Assembly: GCA_016800925.1 (NCBI GenBank)
Contig: JABCPU010000334.1
Span: forward strand, 1 to 64,000
From: Suillus spraguei
Taxonomy: Eukaryota > Basidiomycota > Agaricomycetes > Boletales > Suillaceae
Length of the DNA: 64,000 nucleotides
Direction of reading: 5' to 3'
The position numbers and the translations under genes are program-made. This document shows positions 21,376-35,022 of this stretch, one piece after another. The notes beneath the pieces were generated by a model that made no database searches, was not told the DNA's origin, and saw only the letters and a program-made list of their open reading frames with translations. Within the stretch, counting starts at the first letter, position 1, and each line of letters starts with the position of its first letter.

Positions 21376-21689
21376 GCAGACCTAGGTAAGACTTCATTAA
21401 TCTTTCTGTGAGTTAGGCCGACGCACCTGGCAATAATCAGAATCTTTGCAATTGTGCCAAGGATGCCTTTCGCGAGATCGATAGGCACAAGGTCCTGTTG
21501 ATGGCCGCTGTAGTAACGCCCAGCAATTGGCTCAGGCTATTATCCTGCGACTCCTCGGTTTCAGGAGCGGTTTGTTTTGAGCCCTTCTTGTATGATGGAT
21601 CAGATATACGGTAATGTCTTAGATACCTGCCTTCTCACATTTGATTTTTTGGACCATCCGAGTTCTGTCTTCGTGATTTTAGATGGCAT
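21376..21689 (-). pseudogene. Third copy of the NLR gene start
   Basis: An ATG at 21689 opens MPSKITKTELGWSKKSN, a variant of the first exon at 7503-7453. A GT donor and a second exon with PIDLAKGILGTIAKILIIA follow. The copy stops in the second intron, where the ASE1 fragment begins. It is a truncated chimera and cannot encode an NLR. Confidence 0.7.
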
Positions 21690-22158
21690 CGTATGGGTTC
21701 GTGTGGCAGGTTTCAGTCACCGAACGAGCGCCTCCGGGGTGAGAAACCGCATGGCTTGGTGGCATAACCTACCAGAACCAGGGGAATACCCAGTTGTCAC
21801 ATCATGTGATACCCCACGCTCATGTCACATCGCGTTGTCACGGTACGGAAATAATACCATCACCGCCTACACCCGAAGTGGTGGTTATACGTTGGGTACA
21901 TTCGGATAGTTTTTTTGCCCTCGATGATACTAATGCAATAGAAAAAGTCTCCGAGCTCCTAGGCTTGTTTTCGCCCTAACTTTGCTAAGTTCGTTCTCAC
22001 ATTACTTCAATAATTGAGCCCTGAAGCAAATACTTATCATCATGTCAACTTTTGTCAGGTACTATGTCAGGGCAGGGTATGTCGGGGCTCATTGGTTGAA
22101 AGGGTTGTGAAAGGGTAATGCAACTATATTCATATCAGGCTGAGTAAATTATTGAGTG
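21690..22158. other. Intergenic, upstream of a DUF6533 gene
   Basis: The first 60-100 bp continue the duplicated NLR 5' flank (compare 7500-7560). The rest is unrecognised and would contain the promoter of the gene at 22159. Confidence 0.4.
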
Positions 22159-23873
22159 ATGTTGCCGTTGACGGTCACAGCGCCGCTGGTTGCAGCAGGA
22201 ACACTACCAGTGTCACGGTTGCAGGTACGCACCACGGTACTTATAAGTCGACGACTGCTTGCTGCAGACTTCTATTTACCCACTGTGCTACTCGAAATGT
22301 CAGTCCCGGACTTCATTGGTTTACAGTTAGCCAAGGTATCAATTCAATCGCGATTTTTATCCAAGTTTTCTCTAATGTCTCTGATTATTGAAGTGCACTA
22401 ATGGTGAGGTCTGGCTGATGAGAATTCTATCGTTATTCACGACTCTCCAAAGTCGCTGCATTAGCGATCTTAGTAAGTTGTGTCTCTTCAGTCTCATTAT
22501 AGCTCTGGTGTACTATGACCAGGTTTATGACTACTTTATCACCTTAAACTCTGAAGTTAGACAAATCTGCTACCCATATCTCGAGTCGCTGCTGATTTTT
22601 GTTGTAGGTCCAGTGGATCTGGGGACGGAAGTGGGGAATCATTCGGATTGCCTTTACAATTTCACGATATGCACCTATTGCTGGTGCGCTTATGACCTCA
22701 TACTGTAAGTGCAACCGGGTGCGCGCAGCTACGCTAATTCTTAACCAGCCGCTTTCAAAACATGGGGGATGCAAGATGTGAGGACACCTTTGGTCTATGC
22801 AGCGCCAGTTGCAACTCACATCAACATGTAGTGTACAGCTTTTAACGATGCCACAAATGGTTACTAGTCCGCATAGCTCATGACATGACTTTGAAATGAC
22901 ATTTTACAGGCATGCATTTCTTGGGCTTCATTGCCTCGGAAGGTTGGCTTTCGTACACCACATTACAACATAAATTTACACTCGCACAACAGGTTTATTG
23001 ATTTGCAGGGTCTACGCCTTCTCTGGCAAACAAAAGGCTTGTCTTATCAGTCTTCTCTCCTTTGGTTCGGTAAAATGATATTTCTATTTTCCCGTGCGCT
23101 ACTGACCCGTATGGCGCAGGTTATCTTGGTGGCTTCTGTGATTCTAAGTGCTGCCCCCATTCATTTAAACATCTCAGGCCCGGGTGAGGTCTCAAGGCTC
23201 ACTCCTTGATTTCAGTATTCATCTCCTTTCAGTCCCCCCACCTTGCATGTTTGAGGGATCTCGTAGGAGTGCCCTCCCATATGCACTATTGACGTTCTTC
23301 GAGATAGGTGAGGCGACTCGATGCCGGTTCAAAGTTCCTTTCTGGATAATTCACTTTTAGTTCTCATGTCCGTCACTGTATTTTTGAGATATCGACACTA
23401 TTTGGGCTCTCATACTGCGCTGGTGGAGATTATCTATCGTGATGGGCTACTCTACATATTCTGCATCATGAGTATGTACGCCATTGTCACTGTCACCATT
23501 GATTTCGTGCTGATATCTTTGTAGTGATGTCTACTGGCAACGTGATTGTTACCGCCGTGTTGCCTGTGAGTTCTTCCTTTGTTACCGTCAACCTCGAAGA
23601 ATTGAGTATACCTCATAGCTCTCGTACACGAGTTGCTAAACATGTTAGTCTGAGCAGGCATATCGGTAGATATATATTATCGAAAGCTCACATTCCTCAT
23701 TTCAGACCTCAGATGGTTACGCACAGCGTTCTTGCTCTCGAATACTATTCAATCTTCAAGCGAATAGGGAGACTTACCAATTGACGAATTCAATAGAATT
23801 GCTATCCCTTCCACACGAATTTCAAGCGCAACCTGGAGGGAGTATGATAGCTGACCCGTCAGACGAAGTTTAG
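22159..23873 (+). CDS. DUF6533 multi-pass membrane protein with one frame break
   Basis: This is a basidiomycete-specific seven-helix-type membrane protein of unknown function. A probable start exon (MLPLTVTAPLVAAG) is followed by the family hallmark SLIIALVYYDQVYDYFITL, then an intron and VQWIWGRKWGIIRIAFTISR. Later exons read RVYAFSGKQKACLISLL, VEIIYRDGLLYIFCIM, STGNVIVTAVLP and PQMVTHSVLA. The last exon should continue SRILFNLQANRETYQLTN to a stop at 23871, but SRILFN is one frame off from THSVLA, implying one missing base near 23742. Otherwise the protein ends early, at 23784. Exon borders are approximate. Confidence 0.6.
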
Positions 23874-24154
23874 ACCTGCCAATAGTTCTGTGAGTCGCAG
23901 ATAGCGCTTGTCATTTTTGTTTGCTGACTGCTCGCCCCTTTCAACTTGTATTTTTGTATTGTAGTGGTGAGTTACTCTACTACTTAGGTTCACGCGTTCT
24001 CTATGCTAACAATCACATCCACGCAGAAGTCTTTTTAAAAAACAAATATCCTGATTTATTATTATTTAGGGCCTGGGATTTCTAAGACCCTGCCCCCGAC
24101 ATCGAACTTCGTTGCATATATGTATGTTTGTTGTATATGAGCGAACGTGTATTG

Positions 24155-24440
24155 CAGAAGTTTTTCTCATCCAATGAGCCACTGGCCTGGTGGAGAAGCT
24201 TGTGGGGGCTACTGCGATCTGCAGTGAAGTCGAATTGCTGCGAAGCTAGGATTCATATCGCCTACGGCTACGAATAGCCTAGGACATGAGACGGGGGAAC
24301 ATTTTCCCCATGTTGAACAAACATGGAATGGGCATTCTGTGCCAGAGTCAGTCGGTATCCGTCGCGTCTTCGTCCGCAACGAGAATGCGATCTCGTTCCA
24401 TTCGTCCAGCCATGATGAGTGTCCAGCGATCATAATTTAA
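24155..24440 (-). pseudogene. Decayed fragment of the neighbouring 24642-26006 gene
   Basis: It resembles 25480-25690 (the segment encoding FDYKQFDIITDRNNL...LRWASGSSDEKDF), with many substitutions and frame breaks. It lies just downstream of the parent gene, so it is a partial tandem duplicate. Confidence 0.6.
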
Positions 24441-24641
24441 CTCGGGAACCTTGCTTGAGGTCATGCGCCAGTACATGCTTGCATGGACAAGCCATTGGTC
24501 CCATAAACTACCGACATTGCATCAACCCTATGCGCACTTTGTACAACAAGAAGTACATCTTTCACGTTCGATCACAATACAAAAGTATCACCTCAGCCAT
24601 ATCCTACACCGCGACTTGTTGAAAGGTCGCTTTGGCACCAC

Positions 24642-26006
24642 TTACTTATCAGAATCCCACATCGAGAATTTGTTTGTGATGTCTTTCCCCGGCCCTTTTC
24701 CAGTCCCCTCAAGGCGCTTATACAATGCCAACTTGCCATCCTTTGCCACCAAACTCAAGCCTACCCCCTCATCTTCCATTCTCGCAGCATCCAAGATATC
24801 CCGAAGCACGAGTTTCAACTTTGCGAGACCCTGCTCAGCACGGCGAGCATGAACCTTCATACTCTCCGAACCAAGCTCTACTTTTTCTAGGGTGTTGAAG
24901 TTACCTCGATCGTGCTTCGCGATATATAAGAATGCTGTCTGAGAAAGATAGAGCTGTGGATAGATTTCTGCCCAGTCGAGTTCTCGACGGCAGCACGTGT
25001 CTTGAGCTCGATGAGAGAGGCTTGCGGAACGACTTTGCATGGAGTTGTTCGGTTGATGGAGACGCCACGGACGGATGGTGCCGTGGCCTGAGGCTTCTTA
25101 GTGTCCCGGCTGTTGGAAGCAGACGCTCCGCCAATACCCAGGCCTGAGAAGGCTGCTAGGAGGTCGTCCTCGTCATTCGTGTCATTGGTAGAAGAGGTGC
25201 ATGCCTCAATCGTGAAACGAAGGAGAATCTTCAATCCATCAATGTCCTGTCGAATACCAGATGTTCTGATGAATGACCCGGCTGATAATGCAAGAGTCTT
25301 ACGATGGAAATCATCCGATGATGTCCAGTAGCTCTCTCGCAGCCGCGAGTGAGTTTCGTAGCAGCTTTTTCGTACTCATGTGCATACCCCATGAAGCCTT
25401 GCACGGTCTCCGTGTTCTGTGCCTCAAGGCGTGTGAACAAGCACGTCCAACCCGCTACATCGACATCGATGCGGAAGTCTTTCTCATCCGATGAACCACT
25501 GGCCCAGCGGAGAAGTTTGCGAAGGTTGTTGCGGTCTGTGATGATATCGAACTGCTTGTAGTCGAAATTAGGATCCATATCATCGATGGCTGCGAATAGG
25601 GGGATGAGGGGGGACATTTGTCGCATGTAGAATGCATTTTGGTCCACGAAGCGTGTCCCAGAATCAGCCGGGACACGCTCTGGGCCTGTGAACCAGACTC
25701 TAGGAGAACCTATGCGACATCGGCCAGACGTTGATTACATGATCTTGCTCAGACATGGACTATATGCTTACCAGGGACAGCGATCGTTGGCGTTGCAGCC
25801 TCGATCCATGAGTATGAAGCAATTGGTTTGACGTTTGTGATTTCCGCAGGACTAAGAGTATCCGTACTCCGTTTGAAATTGACTACTTTGTCTGCAAGGT
25901 CTTTAAGGATGAAGGAGGTATCAGGCTGCGAAGATTCTGTTACTCCGGGAGGACGAAATGGGTATCCACGGCGTGTACCAGCTGGCGCATTTCGCAACGT
26001 AGACAT
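24642..26006 (-). CDS. Conserved fungal protein of unknown function (often mislabelled GGPP synthase)
   Basis: Start at 26006 (MSTLRNAPAGTRRGYPFR). Exons joined by small introns give PIASYSWIEAATPTIAVPG, PRVWFTGPERVPADSGTRF, FDYKQFDIITDRNNLRKLL, WASGSSDEKDFRIDVDVAG, ATGHHRMIS, GLKILLRFTIEAC and finally LDWAEIYPQLYLSQTAFLY to the stop at 24642. This family is widespread in fungi and frequently carries the label geranylgeranyl pyrophosphate synthetase, but no DDxxD prenyl-diphosphate motif is present, so I reject that function. The pattern Asp...E.Q...GYAHEYE hints at a nuclease-like fold, unproven. There is one frame shift between ELKTR and RRELDWAE near 24990, so the protein is interrupted unless this is a sequence error. 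Confidence 0.6.
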
Positions 26007-26650
26007 TGTGAGTGTGAGCGGCAAGTGCCTGAGTGATTTGTGGGAAGTGGAAGAAAGCAAAAGTAAGAGAGCGCTTGATAGATAAGACTCTTGCCGATAA
26101 AGGAGTGCGACGATCACTGTTTGCGCCCATCGTGCCTGCTGAAACTTGTAACCTGTGTACTAGTATGAAGCAAGAAGGTTTGGCATGATTGCCCAGCCAC
26201 CACTTGGCACTGATTCAAGCCCATGATAGTATGACCTACAAGAATACACGTAGTAGGCTGCCTAGACCTGTTAGTATGAGTGTCACGATGCGACGTCGTC
26301 GATACCCTGGCCTTTAGTAACTGTACTCAAGTTGACATCCGAGTAAGTGACCAGTGCAATTGGCTCATGGATATACATACCTGACATTGGGTTTACATAA
26401 AACTGCCAAGCAAAAGTATACTTACCCCAAGCCAATTTACCAGTTCTCATCATGACTACGAAACAAAATGGCCCAACAAAAGCTCCGTCGGGAAGATAGA
26501 GTACAACAAGGCGTACATAGTTCATAACTACACAAATAACGTAAATTTAGACCGTTAAGCTCGCCGCGCTTCAACAATAAACAAAAGTGGTCATTGGAGC
26601 TCATCAGAAAATAAAAATAAAAAGGGAAAAAAGAATGCAGAAAGTCATCC
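26007..26650. other. Intergenic, nothing recognised
   Basis: It holds the promoter of the 26006 gene and the 3' flank of ASE1. Short open frames (for example near 26283-26525) show no domain. Confidence 0.4.
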
Positions 26651-29259
26651 TCAGCATCCGTCCTCCTCTGCAACGCTCATCCCCCGAAATCCACTCTTCC
26701 ATCCCGCAGCGCCCCCACTACCGCCATCAATACTCGGCCGTGGTTTGAAGCTCTCCTTATGAATACGACCCGTCGTCTTTTTAGTTGCTGACTCCCTAGA
26801 ATGACTGGATGCCATCGAAGCAGAGTTGTAGGATCGCGAGCTCGAATGATAGTGTGAACTCATGCTCGAGCTAAGTTGTGTCACGTTCGTATGCGATGTT
26901 GATCGTGGCATCGTCGAAGGGTTGCGGCCCCATCCCAGAGCGGTGTACCCCTGCAAGTTCTTCGAATGGGCAGTCATAGGCGGTGCATTTTGCGTGCCAG
27001 TGGTTGGTCGGGGGAGAGCTGAATTGCCGCTGGGTATTCGGCTCCTTGTGGGAGATCCTGGACGCGCTACGGTATGATGCGTGCCATCGATAAGTTTCTG
27101 TCGTTTATTAGTTCCGTGGGTATTCGAAGACGTCGACGATCCCGGCCGAACAGCGGGTGTTACCACGCCGTGATGAGATGCGTTGGATTTGCCAGGGACA
27201 TATCCTCCCTTGGAAGTACCGTTTACCCCACTGTTGGCGGCTGCGGCAGGCTTCAGGCTCTGCGAAGCTCCCCTGTTGAGCGCCTGCGCAGAGTACTGAG
27301 AAGTAGGCGTTCTCTTGCGGTTCTCTTGTTCGTTCGCCGATGCATTCTCCATCAACAGCTGGAGAATGCTTTCGCCATGCACGAAGAAAGCTCGCCCGTG
27401 CGTTTGCTCCCATGTAGGCAACGATGACAGTAGTTGTTGCTCAAGCTATTCAGAAGACAATTAAACATAAGTCGAGAGTATGAACATGACTCGACAAACC
27501 TTGGGCTTCTCTTTCCCAACCCTCTTTCGCATCTTCTCTTCCCGGAGCAATCTGCCGGGATCTCGCCCCCCACCCCTTCCTAGAAGGCGCGTCTGATCGC
27601 TGGCTACACGCTCTAGCTCCTTTTCCTCCTCACAAATTTCCATGTACTTCTTGATTGACGTCAGCAGGGGCATCTTGAGCCGCATTTCCGCTTTTAGGCG
27701 GGCGATCTCATGCTCATGCTGGCTCAGCAAATCTTCTGTATGTTCATCTATGACATTCCCTCAATCGAAACCTCAGAGAAGATGATAGAAACAAACTCAC
27801 CATCAGCAAACGCCGCAAAGTCATTCCGCTCATCTTCTCCCACCATGAGATCCTCCCACAGGTTCTCAATTTCTGTGCGAGCATTAGCGATAAACTCGCC
27901 CATTCTTTCACGCTTCAGGTCAATCATGCGCTCCAGTTCTTCCTCGTACGCTTGAACCACATGAGGCGTCGTCCCACGATTCGCCTCCACAAAACCATCC
28001 ATAGCCTCCTCACCCACACCCATGCGTCGCCAAAGCGCCTCGAGCTGGTCATACATAGCTTGGATGTGCACTTCGCGGCGCCTCTTGAGTTCGTTTAGTT
28101 CAGCGTACAGTCTATCAGCCCAAGTTAAAATCCCTTGCGTCGGTTCGATCCCACATGAATTTAATATTGGTCCAGGTGACGAGTCTTGTGGCGATGAGTC
28201 GAGGAGTTCGATGAAGCGTCCGAGGGATCTGAGGTATTCATGTTCATTGGGGAACTCGGGGACTTCTGGAAGGGCTATAGATGGCTGTGGGGGAGAGGAC
28301 GATGGGCAAAGCATGTGGTTGTCGGATTTGGCGATTGATGAAGGTGTAGGAGTCAATGGCCCGATGGTTGAGGACGCAAATGGATCTGCACTTGAGTTGA
28401 GACGCGTACTGCCGGCGGAGGAAGATCGTGGCAGAGAATATCGCGGTACAGCAAGTGTTGAGGATGAGGTGGCAACCGGTGTTGTTACAGTGGGTGGGGG
28501 AGGATCGATACCTAATTCTGAGTAAAGCCAGTCGATCTGGGTGAAAACTTCGCCCAGTTGATTTAGTCGTTTCAACTGTAAACCTATCATCAGCGGTATA
28601 GACATAAACAAGAAAAGACTGGCTCACCACTTCGCCTTTTCCTCTTACAAGCTCCTTTTCAAGTTTGGAGAAACGTTCGGGCATAACATCTCGCAGTGCT
28701 GTAGGGTTGTCTGATTCCTCAGTAGCAGCAACTGCCAGAATTAAAATATCTTGTTGAAAGAAATGGGAGCCCAGCGTCCGTGCGAGGGCGTTCAGGCGAT
28801 TGGTCAACGTTGTAAGCTGCTCAAGCTTCGTATGATAGATCTAAAAGACTGTCGTCTCAGTAGATCACGCGTGAAAAATATCCGACTGACCTGTCTCAGT
28901 TTCTCCTGGTACACAGTGGCGCTTTCATATCTCCTTGGCAAGACCTTCTCAGCTTTTAGATCACTGAGCGATCCAGCAACTTTAGAATGTGTGCCCAGTG
29001 CTCTCGAATATCGAACACAACCAGACTCCACTCCCTCGCATTTTCCGATCCAATCATCTACTTGTTTCCTCCGCACTTCTATCTGAGACTCAACGGCTTT
29101 CGTCAGGGTATGCTGTAATGTTTGCAGTTCATCTTCCAGGGCGGTTTGTGGCAAGCCGAGTTGATCATGAAGTGTTGGTAAAAGTTGAGTTTGGGCATTT
29201 AGGTGTGTATGGAGTGTTGATAATAGCGTGCTCAGCGTTAGAGATGGTGAGGAGGACAT
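26651..29259 (-). CDS. ase1: Microtubule bundling protein ASE1 (PRC1/MAP65 family)
   Basis: It cross-links antiparallel microtubules in the spindle midzone and supports cytokinesis. Start at 29259 (MSSSPSLTLSTLLSTLHTHL). The N-terminal coiled-coil exon is followed by LGLPQTALEDEL, NPTALRDVMPERFSKLEKEL and IDWLYSELGI. The spectrin-like core has LWEDLMVGEDERNDFAAF, SQHEHEIARLKAEMRLK and SIKKYMEICEEEKELERVAS, then the family signature LLGRGGGRDPGRLLREEKMR. A basic Ser/Thr/Pro-rich tail (SPTRSRIP) with likely Cdk-type SP/TP sites ends at 26651. Five or six exons, all joins checked in frame. This is the parent of the two dead fragments at 2041-2525 and 21101-21375. It lies head-to-tail with ATP2. 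Confidence 0.92.
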
Positions 29260-29684
29260 ATTTGGCGCGATGAGAGATGTGGCATTGACCAAAATTCGCG
29301 TTGGTGACCATTTCGAACCAAACCGTGTCTGGGTCACGTGCTAGTGACTTCACGCGTCCGCACGCGTCGCAAACGTGTGGGTTGTGGACCCTGGCCAAGA
29401 TTTGATATGCGCGAGTCTTGGGGACAAGGTCCTAATAATCTGACATAACTGGCGTTTATTCACCACCAGGTCAGGTGTATACTGAATAAGTACACATATA
29501 TGCACGCACCAACTCAGCAGAAACTCCTAAGAAGCGTTTAAACTACGACCAAGGCACTGCACACCAACACATCTTGCCGGAAGTACAATACGGATATAAT
29601 GATATCTTTGGTCCGTGGACCAATTTTATTCTATGTGAATAGCGGTAATGGACGAGTAAGTAAAGCGAGTACACTATGTCCTGT
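29260..29684. other. ASE1 promoter and ATP2 3' flank
   Basis: It contains GTCACGTG (E-box-like, near 29334) and several ACGCG motifs (29350-29370), which resemble MluI cell-cycle box cores. That would fit a cell-cycle gene such as ASE1, but is inference. Confidence 0.4.
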
Positions 29685-31600
<1,916 letters not shown>

Positions 31601-32617
31601 TCTTCTGGTGAACGACGACGAAGACGACGACGGATGTCGATGAAGGTTGCAAGAAATACTTCGCCCGACAGACTTATTCGCACACGTGCGAAATTCAACT
31701 TCCGGTCAAAGCTCCGCTATCCGGTGAACGGCTGAGCAGTGAGCACATCGAAATAAATACTGTCGATGCGACATCTACATATTTACACATACAAGGCGAG
31801 CCTTTGACAATTTATAGCTGAGCTTCGTTGCGGGGGTATAGAAGGGTGAGAACCGACGGCGGTTACTGGGGGATCAATTTTGATCATGCATGTCTTTTTG
31901 ACGACTTCCAATGTGATCCGGCTCATCGTGACAGTGGTACGAGTTTAGCAGGTTCAAACTTATTGCGGTGATGCTGATTATGATATATATACAAGTGCAT
32001 TCCCGTTGTACTTCATCTTTATGTCGAACATTTGTTGTGCGATCTCATCCTGTGCTTGATGGTGCACCGATTCAAGTGAGCCACTTGTAACCGTTCTAAG
32101 CACCATCGTCATCATGATTGAATCCACAGTTCGATAACCTGGTGATGTATATCCTTGATGATATCACTTCTGATACCACGATATTTTGCAAGTATGTACT
32201 ATCTCATTCAGAATTTCATTGATCTAGATCGACTTCCTGCGGCAGTATCGCACGTATTCATCCTCATTTGATGGATCGAATCGCCTTCATGCGCAAGATG
32301 TGTGACTTTCATCGTAAGTTTACAGTCTTTTCTTTGTCTGAATCTCGAAATGTGGTGTCTTCGGTTGTGCGCTCTCAACAATGCAGTATATAATTGCTGG
32401 TGGGTAAAGGGGTTTTTGTGGAGGCCAATGCAGTGTGTGCTATGTAACCTAACCATTGGAAAAATAGTGAAATATATGTTACGTTTCAGAGAGCCTCGGA
32501 ACAGTTTGCAGTTCACTGTCCAACTTCTATGACCCACGGTACTGGATTTGGGGCTGTGACCATATTGAATGGGATGCAGGTGAAAGCTAGCTTATCAGGA
32601 ATACTTTCATCTTCACC
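31601..32617. other. Divergent promoter region, ATP2 / DUF6533
   Basis: About 1 kb between divergent genes. CT-rich and AT-rich tracts, with no clear coding frame. An ATG near 32023 (MSNICCAISS) soon meets a stop. Nothing else recognised. Confidence 0.4.
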
Positions 32618-34218
32618 ATGTCAGCTACAACTCTAGGTTATCAGACAGCGCAGGTGAATCCATCGCTTTCTAGCCCGTAGTGCGAATGGTCATGTTTCAA
32701 TGCCTTTGCACATTGATAGTATTTCACAGGTACGCACTTCACTACATACCCGCACTCATATTGTCTGTCACCTGACGATGAAGATAGTTGGAGCGATGGT
32801 AGCAGTGGTGATTGTCTGAACTACGATCATTCCTAATGTCCTTCTCACCTTTGAAACCAGGTCTTCGATTACTGCTTGACAATTCCTCAAGAGGTTCGTG
32901 ACCCTGTTTGATTCCGATGTACGCTAAGTTAGCTCGCAGGTCCAGTTGATCTGGGGAAAGAAGTGGGGTATCATTAGAGTTGCATTCACCCTCACTCGTT
33001 ATGTCACCTTGATGGGCACTGTCATAACCACATACGGTAGGTCACGAGTCCTTGCATCATGTATCACGCCTTGATGAGATTCAAGCTGCGGTAACTGACC
33101 GGTCTAAGTATACAAGCGTTCGTGCACTCGTTATCTGAACTAGACTCTCAATGATTGTTCTTTTAGTATGCGACTTTCAACGATGTCTCATACAGTGAGC
33201 AGCGCTAGGATAGACTCGAGTTTAGTGTGGACATTGAACACTCATTAAGGTTCACATCTGATAAGCATTGTCGCTGCAGAATGTCAGCCTAATGACGCTT
33301 TCATCGGTTTGAATTAGTACTTGTATGCTTATCATCTATTCTGTAGGCCTGCTTATTTTTCGCACATTTGCATTTTGGCATCAGAACAAGAAATTGCTAG
33401 TGTGGCTTCTCCTTCTTGCTGCGGTAAGTGCCAGCTAGATGATCCACCGATCAAACATTTTCATTTGAACGGTTTTCCATTTTAGGGGCTGTTGGGGTGT
33501 CAGCTGTTGTGAGAACCCTCCATCTCGCTGACAGTCCAGGTATCCGCGCTTTATGATATCAAGTGAGCGCTTTTCTGACCTGTTGTAGGGGTCAGCCGGA
33601 CAGGTTGCGTGTTTGGAAGTGGAAAGGGTAGCGCAATACAGTACGGTTCTATTATTATTTATGAGCTAGGTAACTTAATGCCACTAAATACCAGAGCTGT
33701 TAACCCAAGATGTCACAGTGCTCATGATAATTACGATATACAAGAGATTCAACTTTTACAAAGGTGCTCGAAGTCGCCTCATTGCCACCCTTTATCGCGA
33801 TGGGATGATATACATGACCTGCATTACAAGTATGTCTTCTTGTTTATGAACTTATACGTGTCTAACAAGAGTCATTCAGTGGTATCATTCACAAATATTG
33901 TTATCACCCTGGTTGTTCCTGTAAGGTTTTAGGCATTTGGATCCACGGAACTTACTTTGATGGCTTCACCTGTAGGCCACGTACACTAACATCCTGGATG
34001 CGTCAGTGTATTCCTTCGTCTCACAGGTTCTTCTGCTGACTTCTCTCGGACCGCAACTCGTAATCCACAGAGTGCTAGCCTCCCGCATTTTATTCAATCT
34101 GCGATGTGAGAGCCAGTCTGAGGCCATTGATGGAAGTTTACCTCTTGCTGACATCTATCGCACTCCGGGAGATAATAGCATCGTATTTGTTAATACAAAC
34201 CAAGGGATGGAAGGGTAG
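32618..34218 (+). CDS. DUF6533 multi-pass membrane protein
   Basis: Start proposed at 32618 in CACCATGTCA (MSATTLGYQTAQ). Small exons then give IVGAMVAVVIVFDYCLTIPQE, split by an intron from VQLIWGKKWGIIRVAFTLTR and YVTLMGTVITTY, the DUF6533 core. Later helices include LIFRTFAFWHQNKKLLVWLL, RFNFYKGARSRLIATLYRDG, NIVITLVVP and LLLTSLGPQLVIHRVLASRI. The tail ends QGMEG at 34218. Function is unknown; the family is expanded in Agaricomycetes, often in clusters. No break was found in the parts I could join. The segment 33070-33310 is hard to splice by eye, so exon count there is uncertain. Confidence 0.6.
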
Positions 34219-35022
34219 TTTTGCAAATTCGGCAAGGATTCCCCAATGGATTTCCGCAAGCTGTTCTCTCCATCGCCATTATTTGGCAATATCAAGAATA
34301 CATGTCGAACAGTAGTTACATTGATCAAACTAGCAATTGAAAGAATTTGGAACTTTTTGCTGTCGGATCAAGTAGTCGGTGATTATTTTCGAACAGGACA
34401 ACCCCTGAACTTTGTCGACGACATTCTGGCATGTACAGAGGCCCAGACACACTTTTAATGTCGAACATTTGTTATTTGCTCATGGAGTCAGTACAAATAA
34501 GATTCACATTGACTTCTGCCCAAGGCCCTCAACCTACTACCGGCAGTTGCCTCCTGGCAATTGCCATTGGCAGAGTGGCAGACTTCTGCCCACAACACTA
34601 CGAGCGGGGCCTATTCAGTGATGGGTTAGGGCAACGACGGGCAACGGGCAGGCAACGGGCAGGCAACGGGCGAAGAACCGATCGATCAACGCAGCCAATT
34701 GCTATACAGAGTCGCGGAGGACACTAGACTAGCATTCAACGTGTATTATCGTAGATTCCCTGCCAGTTGCTTCGAATCCTAGTGGCTTCTGTCATGCTAC
34801 GGTCTGCCGACCGCACTCTTAAAGAGGGGAGCAGATCGAACAGACGTATGTATGCCCTCAACTTCACCATGACCCTCTTACCCTGAGTAACTATCCTATT
34901 CCTATTACACATCCCGTCTGTTTACTCCTCAGTAACGAGCCTTAATGGCACCAATATCACTACACTCGGCGTCAGTGACCTTTCAAGTTCATCTTGCAGT
35001 AAAACCTCAGATCTCTTTAAGA
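34219..35022. other. Intergenic and 5' exon region of the next gene
   Basis: It includes the G/C-rich minisatellite at 34627-34680. The region 34840-35020 may contain a first, signal-like exon of the following membrane protein gene, which I could not place. Confidence 0.35.
34627..34680. repeat. Short minisatellite
   Basis: About four direct copies of GGGCAACG / GGCAGGCAACG in tandem. Confidence 0.7.

Noticed and set aside
24642..26006. Geranylgeranyl pyrophosphate synthetase
   Set aside because: Common database label for this family, but both Asp-rich prenyl-diphosphate motifs are missing.
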